Assembly (NCBI GenBank): GCA_044867645.1
Contig: JBIOVI010000027.1
Coordinates: 1-26,616 of the forward strand
Origin: VRUE01 sp044867645
Lineage (GTDB): Bacteria; Actinomycetota; Thermoleophilia; Solirubrobacterales; 70-9
DNA length: 26,616 nucleotides
Reading direction: 5' to 3'
Shown: piece by piece, positions 20,782 to 26,616 of the stretch
Layout of the letters: the number at the start of each line of letters is the position of its first letter
Numbering within the stretch: the first letter of the stretch is position 1
Notes under the pieces: generated by a model
What the model saw: the letters and a program-made list of their open reading frames with translations, nothing else
Told to the model about the DNA's origin: nothing
The model's database searches: none
Position numbers and translations under genes: made by a program

Positions 20782-22061
20782 GCGGTCGTCCCGTTCTCGT
20801 CCTCGACCGTGGCCTCTATCTCGTGCCGCAGCGCGATGATGCCGCCCACTTTTTCGCCGCCGAAGACGACGAAATCGGTGGCGGCGTGGGCGTAGAGCGA
20901 GATGTCGGACCCGCCGGAGCCCTGTTCGACCCCGCAGTGAACGAAGTAGTGCCCGGGCGCCAGCGGGTTCTCCAGGTCGGCGCTGACCCGCACCCGCTCG
21001 CCGGCGTGTAGGTCGAGGGAGCCACCGACCCCGCGAACCGGCGTGCCGAACTGGCAGACGCCGACGCCGTCCGGGTTGGCGACGATGAAGCCGACGCCGA
21101 TGTCCGAACCGTCTCGCAGCAGCTCCAACTCGGCGCGCAGGCGAATCGTCTTGCCGTGTTCGATCCCGTCGCCGCGCCTGCCGTCGGTGCTTTCGACCCA
21201 AGCATCGACGAGCCGGATGCCCTCGGCGCTCGCCGGCGCGGCCTCGCGCTCCGCCTCTGACCCCGCCTCGAAGTTGAGTCGTAGGTAGCGCCTGCCGATC
21301 TCTGCCGGATCGCCGATCGCACGGATCTCGCCACCATCGATCAGCATCGCGCGGTGGCAGTACTCCTCGACCGTGCCCATCTCGTGGGTGACCAAGACGA
21401 CGGTCTTGCCCGTCGCTTTCATCTCGCGGAAGGCGTCGGCGCACTTCTGCTGAAAGGCGGCGTCGCCGACCGCCAGCACCTCATCGATCAGCAGGATGTC
21501 GGCATCGACCTCCAGCATCAGCGAGAAGGCGAGGCGAACGAGCATTCCCGAGGAGTAGTTCTTCAGCTTCAGGTCGACGAAGTCCTCGAGCTCGGCGAAC
21601 TCGAGCACCGCGTCGAGCCGGTCGCGGGTCTCCTGGGGGGTCAGGCCCATCATCACCCCGTTGAGGACAACGTTCTCCCGCGCGGTCAGCTCGACGTTGA
21701 AGCCGACCCCCAGCTCGATGAACGGCGCCAGGCGCCCGGCCATCCGGATCGACCCCGCATCGGCGCGGTAGATGCTGGCCAGCAGCTTCAGCAGCGTGCT
21801 CTTGCCGGAGCCGTTGCGGCCGACGATGCCGAAGAACTCGCCTTGGCGGATCTCGAAGGAGACGCCGTCGAGGGCGCGCAGCTCGCGGTAGTCGCGGCTG
21901 GCGAACGGCCGCACCAGCCGCTCTTTGAGCGAGTCGACCCGGTGGGTCGGGATGCGGAAGGACTTCTCCAGCCCGCGGGCTTCGATCGCGACGGGTGCAT
22001 CGGCCGCGGGGGCGGAGGGGCGATCTACCTGCGGGTAGGTGGTTGCGTTGTCGGGCGGCAT
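20778..22061 (-). CDS. Polysaccharide ABC exporter ATPase with C-terminal carbohydrate-binding domain (Wzt-like)
   Basis: This 427-aa protein has an ABC ATPase domain with Walker A GRNGSGKS (81-88), signature YSSGM (169-173), Walker B ILLIDE (189-194) and the switch histidine His226. Residues about 280-427 form a beta-rich extension (GIRLVDAWVES, VGFIVANPDGVGV, NPLAPGHYFVHCGVE) matching the Wzt C-terminal domain that recognises the exported glycan's terminal modification. Such exporters carry specificity for a capped chain, so methyl or other caps made by neighbouring genes may be the export signal. It is the first gene of the exporter operon and is coupled to the permease. A weak TAGCGT box lies 12 nt before the ATG. 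A divergent GT2 gene starts 62 bp away. Confidence 0.93.
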   Translation of the reverse strand: MPPDNATTYPQVDRPSAPAADAPVAIEARGLEKSFRIPTHRVDSLKERLVRPFASRDYRELRALDGVSFEIRQGEFFGIVGRNGSGKSTLLKLLASIYRADAGSIRMAGRLAPFIELGVGFNVELTARENVVLNGVMMGLTPQETRDRLDAVLEFAELEDFVDLKLKNYSSGMLVRLAFSLMLEVDADILLIDEVLAVGDAAFQQKCADAFREMKATGKTVVLVTHEMGTVEEYCHRAMLIDGGEIRAIGDPAEIGRRYLRLNFEAGSEAEREAAPASAEGIRLVDAWVESTDGRRGDGIEHGKTIRLRAELELLRDGSDIGVGFIVANPDGVGVCQFGTPVRGVGGSLDLHAGERVRVSADLENPLAPGHYFVHCGVEQGSGGSDISLYAHAATDFVVFGGEKVGGIIALRHEIEATVEDENGTTA

Positions 22062-22073
22062 CGACGTTTGCGA

Positions 22074-22079
22074 ACGCTA
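22074..22079 (-). promoter_or_regulatory. Weak putative -10 box (TAGCGT) for the ABC exporter operon
   Basis: TAGCGT on the - strand ends 12 nt before the ATPase ATG at 22061, which would give a leader of only about 5 nt. No Shine-Dalgarno or clear -35 is seen. The evidence is the short motif alone. Confidence 0.25.
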
Positions 22080-22123
22080 ATGGTTGCGTCACCCGCCGCG
22101 GTCAGCTGTCAGGCTTCCGCGCC

Positions 22124-23107
22124 GTGAGCGATGCCGCGCCCGTCGCTGTTGTGATTCCGAGCTGGAACACGATCGGCTTCCTTCCCGCCTGCCTGGATTC
22201 CCTTGCCGGCCAAGGGGTTGCGCTGGAGACGATCGTCATCGACAACGGCTCCAGCGACGGCTCGGCCGCCTACCTCGAACACGAGGGCGTGCCGCATGTA
22301 TCGCTGCCGCGGAACATCGGCTTCGCGGCGGCGGTCAACCTCGGCGCGGCGCGAACGGCGGCGCCGGCGATTCTGGCCCTGAACGCCGACACGGTGCTCG
22401 AGCCGGGCTGCATCCGGGCGCTGCTCGACTCCCTGCGGGCCGATGCGACGCTCGGCGGCGTCCAGCCCCGCATCCTCCAGCTCGAGGGCGGCGCCGGCGC
22501 GGGCCGCTCGGTCGAGGCGGCGCGGCTCTACAGCGCCGGCCAGGCGCTGAAGAAGGACGGCAGAGCGGTGGAGGAGGGGGCCGGCGAGGCGCAGCGTCCC
22601 GGTCGCTTCGGCCGGCGCGAGGTGTTCGGGGTTTGCGGCGCCGCCTGCCTCTTGCGGCGGGCGACGTTCGACGGGCTCGGTGGTTACGACGAGTCCTATT
22701 TCGCCTTCTACGAGGACGTCGATCTGAACGTCCGCGCGCGCATCGCCGGCTGGCGTTTCGAGTACGTTCCCGAGGCTGTGGTCTGGCACGTCGGCAACGC
22801 CTCCTGGTCGGAGGGCTTCCAGCGCCCGGCGGCCGACAACGCACGGCTTGTCGCCCGTAACCGCCTCGCAACCCAAGTCAAGTTCATGTCCCTGGGCGCG
22901 CTGCCCCGGGTCGTTGCGGTCGAGGTGGGGGCTCTGCTCCGCGCCGCCCGCCAGCATCGCTTTCTCGTCACGCTGGGGGGCAAGCTCGAAGCCCTGCGCT
23001 GGCTGCCCCGCCTGCTGCGCGAGCGCCGTCGCCTGCGCACGAGCGGGGACCTCTCGAAGGCACGTCGCTGGCTGGGGATCGCCATCGAAGATCCGTCGAT
23101 CCGGTGA
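22124..23107 (+). CDS. GT2 glycosyltransferase, rhamnosyltransferase-like
   Basis: The GTG at 22124 gives 327 aa and places the GT-A start correctly (VAVVIPSWNTIGFLPACLDS). Family features are VIDNGSSDGS, NIGFAAAVNLG, LNADTVLEPG as the DxD-type site, GVCGAACLLRR and the acceptor-site segment FYEDVDLNVRARIAGWRFEY followed by VWHVG. This arrangement is typical of WbbL-like rhamnosyltransferases of O-antigen and arabinogalactan linker synthesis, but the sugar cannot be told from sequence. The frame is open to 21995, yet that extension lies antisense in the ATPase gene and precedes the domain. The C-terminal 60 residues are basic and may bind the membrane surface. It is followed after 24 nt by the methyltransferase fragment. 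Confidence 0.88.
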   Translation: MSDAAPVAVVIPSWNTIGFLPACLDSLAGQGVALETIVIDNGSSDGSAAYLEHEGVPHVSLPRNIGFAAAVNLGAARTAAPAILALNADTVLEPGCIRALLDSLRADATLGGVQPRILQLEGGAGAGRSVEAARLYSAGQALKKDGRAVEEGAGEAQRPGRFGRREVFGVCGAACLLRRATFDGLGGYDESYFAFYEDVDLNVRARIAGWRFEYVPEAVVWHVGNASWSEGFQRPAADNARLVARNRLATQVKFMSLGALPRVVAVEVGALLRAARQHRFLVTLGGKLEALRWLPRLLRERRRLRTSGDLSKARRWLGIAIEDPSIR

Positions 23108-23117
23108 GCGACGCAAC

Positions 23118-23123
23118 TATGAT
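23118..23123 (+). promoter_or_regulatory. Putative -10 box (TATGAT) before the methyltransferase fragment
   Basis: TATGAT, near the consensus TATAAT, ends 8 nt before the ATG at 23132, giving a nearly leaderless start within the 24-nt gap after the GT2 gene. No convincing -35 is present. Confidence 0.4.
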
Positions 23124-23131
23124 CCGCGCCG

Positions 23132-23494
23132 ATGGCTGAGCCGATCCGCGAGCAATGGGTCGCGACGGCGGCTGTGGGCAAGAGTTTTGCGGAGGTTGGT
23201 GGCCTGTGGGGCACCGTGAACGAACAGGTCACCGTCGCCGCTGCCGCAGGTGCGACCGCTACCACGATGATCGACGTCGCTCCGAGCGATGGACGCGAAG
23301 ATCACTGCCGGGATCCGCTCCATACGGCCCTCGACGACTACGGCGCCTGGTGGTGGTTCTTCACCCGCGACTACGTTGCCGCCCTGCTTCCCATCGCCGG
23401 TTTCGAGGCGGAGACCACTGCTAGCTACTGGGAGGATCGCGCGACGTTCTACCTGGCCAGAACCGCGGGGCCGTCCCCACACGCCGCAACCTAG
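23132..23494 (+). CDS. Internally deleted SAM-dependent methyltransferase
   Basis: This is a 120-aa product. The first 50 residues look like a methyltransferase N-terminus with SAM motif I (SFAEVGGLWGTVNEQ, then GATATTMIDVAP). From about residue 56 the sequence jumps to what looks like the C-terminal end of such enzymes: DDYGAWWWFFTRDYVAALLP, AGFEAE and ATFYLART. The central part with the FDxVxxxGxLyH strand and following helices, about 100-130 residues, is missing although the frame is open. It is therefore probably an in-frame deletion remnant and inactive, unless it forms a minimal fold. The ATG at 23132 has no Shine-Dalgarno; a TATGAT box lies 8 nt upstream. The stop overlaps the next gene's GTG by one base (TAGTG). 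Confidence 0.6.
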   Translation: MAEPIREQWVATAAVGKSFAEVGGLWGTVNEQVTVAAAAGATATTMIDVAPSDGREDHCRDPLHTALDDYGAWWWFFTRDYVAALLPIAGFEAETTASYWEDRATFYLARTAGPSPHAAT

Positions 23495-25797
23495 TGGCTG
23501 CTGCCCGGCCCCGCCAGCAACCGGGGACGATCTGCTTCGCCACCACCGATTTCGCCGGGGTAGAGCGGAACAGCGGTATCGGCACCCATTTTTGGCTGAT
23601 GAGCAAGCTGCTCGCCCGGCGCGGCTGGGAGGTGCACGTTCTCTTATGCCGTATCGCCGACGGCGAGGGGAAGGGGCCGCCCGCGGCGCCCCCTGTGTTG
23701 GCGCGCGAGGGAATCGCCTTCCACTCACTTGAAGATTTTCCGCCGCCGCCAGGGGGAGGGGTGCTCCACTACGGCGGCGATGACCCGATCGTGGTCCTCG
23801 GCGAGCAGGCGCTCGAGGCGCTCGAGGCGCTGCACGCTGAGCACCGCTTCGATCTGGTCGAGTTCCCCGACTGGCGGGCGTTGGGTATGAGGGCCGTGCA
23901 GGCCAAGGCATCCGGTGCGGCGCTGCTCGACGTCCCCCTCGGAGTCAAGCTGCATGGCACGACCCAGTGGCAGCGGGAAGGCAACCTGCAGCGGCAGGCG
24001 GCGCCGCGCGAGTTGAAGATGGAATTCTGCGAGCGTTACGCGTTCGAGCGCGCCGACATCCAGCTCAGCCCCTCGCGGTACATGCTCGACTACGCCCGGG
24101 GGATCGAATGGGGGGTGCGCGATGACGCGGTCGTCGCCTGTCCCTTTCCCGAGCCCGAAAGTCAATCCGCATCCCAGCTGTCGGAGATCCGCGAGCTTGC
24201 CTTCTTCGGGCACCTTGAACGGCGCAAGGGTCTCCATCTGTTCCTCGACGCGCTCGACTCGGTCGAGCCCGAGATGCCCGTCCTCTTCCTTGGCAAGGAC
24301 ACCGAGATCGAAGGCATTTCGGCAAGCGAGCTGATCGCCGAGCGACTCGGCGATCGTCCCTACCGGATCGAGACGGAGCTCGATAGCGAGGCTGCCCTGG
24401 CGGAGTTGGGGCGGGGGGGCAGGCTCGCCGTCATCCCCTCGCTCAGCGAGACCTTCGGCTTTACGGTCGCCGAGTGCGTCGTGAACCAGATCCCATTCCT
24501 CGCTGCCCGAACCGATGGGATCCCGGAGGCGATCGCTCACGACGAGGCCCGTGAGCGCTGGCTCTTCGAGCCGACCGCGGTGGGCTTGCGCGAGGCCCTG
24601 GCTCGGCGTTTGAGCGCGGCGGACGTCGGGGAGGTCGAGCTGCGCCAGGAGGTCGCGGCCGCTTGCGACCCCGAGCCCTGGAACGACCGAGTCGAGACGG
24701 CCTACCGTGGACTCATCGCCCGGCCGGGCAAACTTGGGGTTAAGCGCGCTTCAGAGCCCGCGACGGTCACCGTCGCCGTGGCGCACTACAACCACGACCG
24801 CTTCCTGCCGGGGGCGCTCGCCTCGCTCGCCGCGCAGACCCGGCCGCCCGACGAGGTGATCGTCCTCGACGATGGCTCACCTTCGGAGGAAGCGCAGCGC
24901 GTGTTCTCCGAGGAGGAGGCGCGATACCCCGACTGGACCTTCACGCGACAGGAGAACGTAGGCCCAGGCGCCGTCCGCAACCGCTGTCTCGAACGTGCCA
25001 GTGGCACCTACTTCCTGCCCTTCGACTCCGACAATGTCGCCACCCCCCACTTGGTCGAGCGGCTGCTGGAGGCGATGGAGCGAAACCCTTCGCGCGCCGC
25101 CACTACCTGTCACAACCTGGCCTTCGTCGAGGACGCCGACATCGAGGCGGGCAAGTTCGCCTATCGCTACGCACCGACCGGCGGTCCCCGGCTCTCGGGC
25201 TGCATGGAGAACGTCTACGGCGACACCTGTTCCCTCTTTCGCACCGAGGTGCTGCGCTCGGTCGGTGGCTTCGAGGGCCACCCCTGGTCTCCTCACGAGG
25301 ATTGGGAGACCTTCGTCAAGATGACCGCTCGCGGCCTTGAGGTCGAGGTACTGCCCCAGCCGCTCTTCTACTACCGAACCGACTCCGGCGGGCGCCTGCA
25401 GGCGCTCACCGCCGATCCGGCGGTGCCGTTCCGGGTGCGGGCGCACCTGGTCGATGAGTTCCTCGCCGACGCCGAGCTGACCCCTCGCGAGCGCCGCGAC
25501 CTCTGGGGGTGCTTGCTCGCGTTCGACTATCTCGCCACCAAAGGGATAGACGAGCGGCTCAGGGAGATGCGCGAGTGGCACGACAGTGAGATGGCCGATC
25601 TGCACGGCTTCCGCGAACGCCAGCTCGAGGAGCTGCGTGCCCAGCTCAGCGCCGAGATCGCGGCGCAGCGCACCCGCGCCGAGGCATCCGAGGGTGAGCT
25701 GGCCGCCCTCTCGGCGATCACCCCCAGGCGTTTGTTGCGCCGAGGTTTGCGAAGCGTCCGTCGCCGCGTCTCGCGCTCCTCCAGAGGCGCGCGCTGA
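23494..25797 (+). CDS. Bifunctional glycosyltransferase, GT4 + GT2, with C-terminal coiled coil
   Basis: The GTG at 23494 gives 767 aa. Residues about 10-415 form a GT4 (GT-B) enzyme: TTDFAGVERNSGIGTHFWLM, FFGHLERRKGLHLFLDAL and the E-x7-E-type site in SLSETFGFTVAECVVNQIPF. Residues about 425-680 form a GT2 (GT-A) domain: TVAVAHYNHDRFLPGALASL, VIVLDDGSPSEEA, PFDSDNVATP as the metal site and SPHEDWETFVKM. The last 90 residues are a charged coiled coil with a basic tail (ITPRRLLRRGLRSVRRR) resembling the 95-aa protein at 17218-17505. It resembles the giant fusion at 4855-8535 in order and motifs but lacks its long tail. It probably adds two successive sugars. Its stop TGA overlaps an ATG in an unrelated frame. 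Confidence 0.9.
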   Translation: MAAARPRQQPGTICFATTDFAGVERNSGIGTHFWLMSKLLARRGWEVHVLLCRIADGEGKGPPAAPPVLAREGIAFHSLEDFPPPPGGGVLHYGGDDPIVVLGEQALEALEALHAEHRFDLVEFPDWRALGMRAVQAKASGAALLDVPLGVKLHGTTQWQREGNLQRQAAPRELKMEFCERYAFERADIQLSPSRYMLDYARGIEWGVRDDAVVACPFPEPESQSASQLSEIRELAFFGHLERRKGLHLFLDALDSVEPEMPVLFLGKDTEIEGISASELIAERLGDRPYRIETELDSEAALAELGRGGRLAVIPSLSETFGFTVAECVVNQIPFLAARTDGIPEAIAHDEARERWLFEPTAVGLREALARRLSAADVGEVELRQEVAAACDPEPWNDRVETAYRGLIARPGKLGVKRASEPATVTVAVAHYNHDRFLPGALASLAAQTRPPDEVIVLDDGSPSEEAQRVFSEEEARYPDWTFTRQENVGPGAVRNRCLERASGTYFLPFDSDNVATPHLVERLLEAMERNPSRAATTCHNLAFVEDADIEAGKFAYRYAPTGGPRLSGCMENVYGDTCSLFRTEVLRSVGGFEGHPWSPHEDWETFVKMTARGLEVEVLPQPLFYYRTDSGGRLQALTADPAVPFRVRAHLVDEFLADAELTPRERRDLWGCLLAFDYLATKGIDERLREMREWHDSEMADLHGFRERQLEELRAQLSAEIAAQRTRAEASEGELAALSAITPRRLLRRGLRSVRRRVSRSSRGAR

Positions 25798-25843
25798 TGG
25801 CGACGCGGAGAGGAAAACGCCGGGCGAGCGCCTCACCGAGCGG

Positions 25844-26601
25844 GTGCAGCGCCTGCTGGCGAAGCGCGGGCGTCGCCTGCAGCGGGTGCCGCGTCCTCTG
25901 CTGCACAAGCCCGAGGCCGAGCTGCGGATGCAGCTCGACTATGCGCTTTCGCACCGGGTCGCACAGAACCCGGACTTCTTCTTCGTCCGGATCGGTGCGT
26001 TCGACGGTCGCATGCTCGACCCGATCTTCAACTGGGTTCGGGCCCACGGTTGGCGCGGCCTGCTGGTCGAGCCCCCGCCACGCTACTTTGCCGGGTTGGT
26101 CGAGAACTACGAGGGCGTGGACGGCCTCGAGTTCCGCCAGATCGCCGTCGGGACGCGCCGGGAAGCCCGGCCCTTCTACACCGTCGCCGACGGGCCGGAG
26201 GTGCCGGAGTGGGCGGGGATGCTCTCCTCGTTCGACCGCGAGGTGCTGCTCTCGCACCGCCAGTTCTTCCCCGAGATCGACGCTTTCCTGCGCAGCGAGG
26301 AGATCGAGTGCGTCGGGCTCAACGAACTTCTGGCGGAGGTCGACGCCGACCACATCGACCTGCTCCAGATCGACGTCGAGGGCTTCGACGACGAGCTCGT
26401 GCTGAGCCTCGACCTCGAGCGCTTCGCCCCCTCGATCGTTCGCTTCGAGTACGTCCACCTCGCGCCCGAGCGGCACGAGGCGTGCGTCGAGCGGCTGATA
26501 GCCACGGTTACCCCGTCTGCCTCGAGGAGCACGACACCCTCGCCTACCGACCCGCCGAGATGCCGTTTGCCCGATCCGAGCCAGGACGTGCCGGTGAATA
26601 G
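25844..26601 (+). CDS. FkbM-family methyltransferase with an apparent frameshift near the 3' end
   Basis: The coding frame, starting at GTG 25844 at the latest, reads VQRLLAKRGRRLQRV, then the SAM motif FFFVRIGAFDGR, LLVEPPPRYFAGL, LLQIDVEGFDDELVLSLDLE and FEYVHLAPERHEACVERLI. This is the FkbM signature; the enzymes O-methylate sugars or polyketides. Around 26499-26500 the natural continuation switches frame: SHGYPVCLEEHDTLAYRP follows in another frame and stops with TAG at 26599-26601. One missing base would explain it. The original frame runs open to the window end but looks non-native. The true start is also uncertain: no ribosome site is visible, and the ATG at 25797 is in a different frame. 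Methylation could cap the glycan recognised by the Wzt-like exporter. Confidence 0.7.
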
Positions 26602-26616
26602 AGGTCCATATGGACC

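Noticed and set aside
25797..26405. 202-codon frame starting at ATG 25797
   Set aside because: Its product is Ser/Arg/Cys-rich with no motif, while another frame over the same bases encodes a clear FkbM methyltransferase.

Overview
The window reads as a high-GC actinobacterial chromosome, most likely class Thermoleophilia (Solirubrobacter-like). That placement is an inference from four things: very GC-rich coding DNA, frequent GTG starts, several starts that sit 6-9 nt after a TANNNT -10 box (leaderless style), and the NHL/YD-repeat and multi-domain glycosyltransferase proteins I associate with that class. No rRNA, tRNA, CRISPR array or transposase was seen.

Layout. (1) Positions 1-4381, + strand: the 3' part of a large NHL/YD-repeat protein that ends in an apparently complete trypsin-like serine protease domain, followed with almost no spacing by three secreted or anchored small proteins sharing an Ig-like C-terminal fold. 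(2) 4442-17505, - strand: one tightly coupled operon. In transcription order it holds a coiled-coil protein, a tandem GT2 glycosyltransferase, a two-module NRPS (A-T-C-A-T-TE), an Sfp-type phosphopantetheinyl transferase, a giant GT4/GT2 fusion and a truncated methyltransferase-like protein. Several junctions are 4-nt GTGA stop/start overlaps. (3) 17584-19233, + strand, divergent: a polytopic membrane protein resembling GT-C glycosyltransferases. (4) 19240-19892, - strand: a Phd/VapC-type toxin-antitoxin pair with a perfect 20-bp palindrome over its promoter. (5) 19936-22061, - strand: a Wzm/Wzt-type polysaccharide ABC exporter. (6) 22124-26601, + strand: a GT2 enzyme, an internally deleted methyltransferase, a GT4+GT2 fusion and an FkbM-family methyltransferase that appears frameshifted near its 3' end.

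Together, regions 2-6 look like a surface-glycan locus (glycosyltransferases, methyltransferases, ABC export) with a dipeptide-making NRPS and its own activating PPTase built into the central operon. The NRPS thioesterase is unusual. Its nucleophile motif is GxCxG rather than GxSxG, and it carries a roughly 300-residue insertion holding two copies of a W/R-DLR-A-P-PL...LLP-P repeat. My working inference is that the NRPS makes a short peptide or aminoacyl group that decorates, or is carried with, the exported glycan. The product cannot be read from the sequence. Region 1 is less GC-rich and uses a classical Shine-Dalgarno site, so it is probably a separate unit unrelated to the glycan locus.
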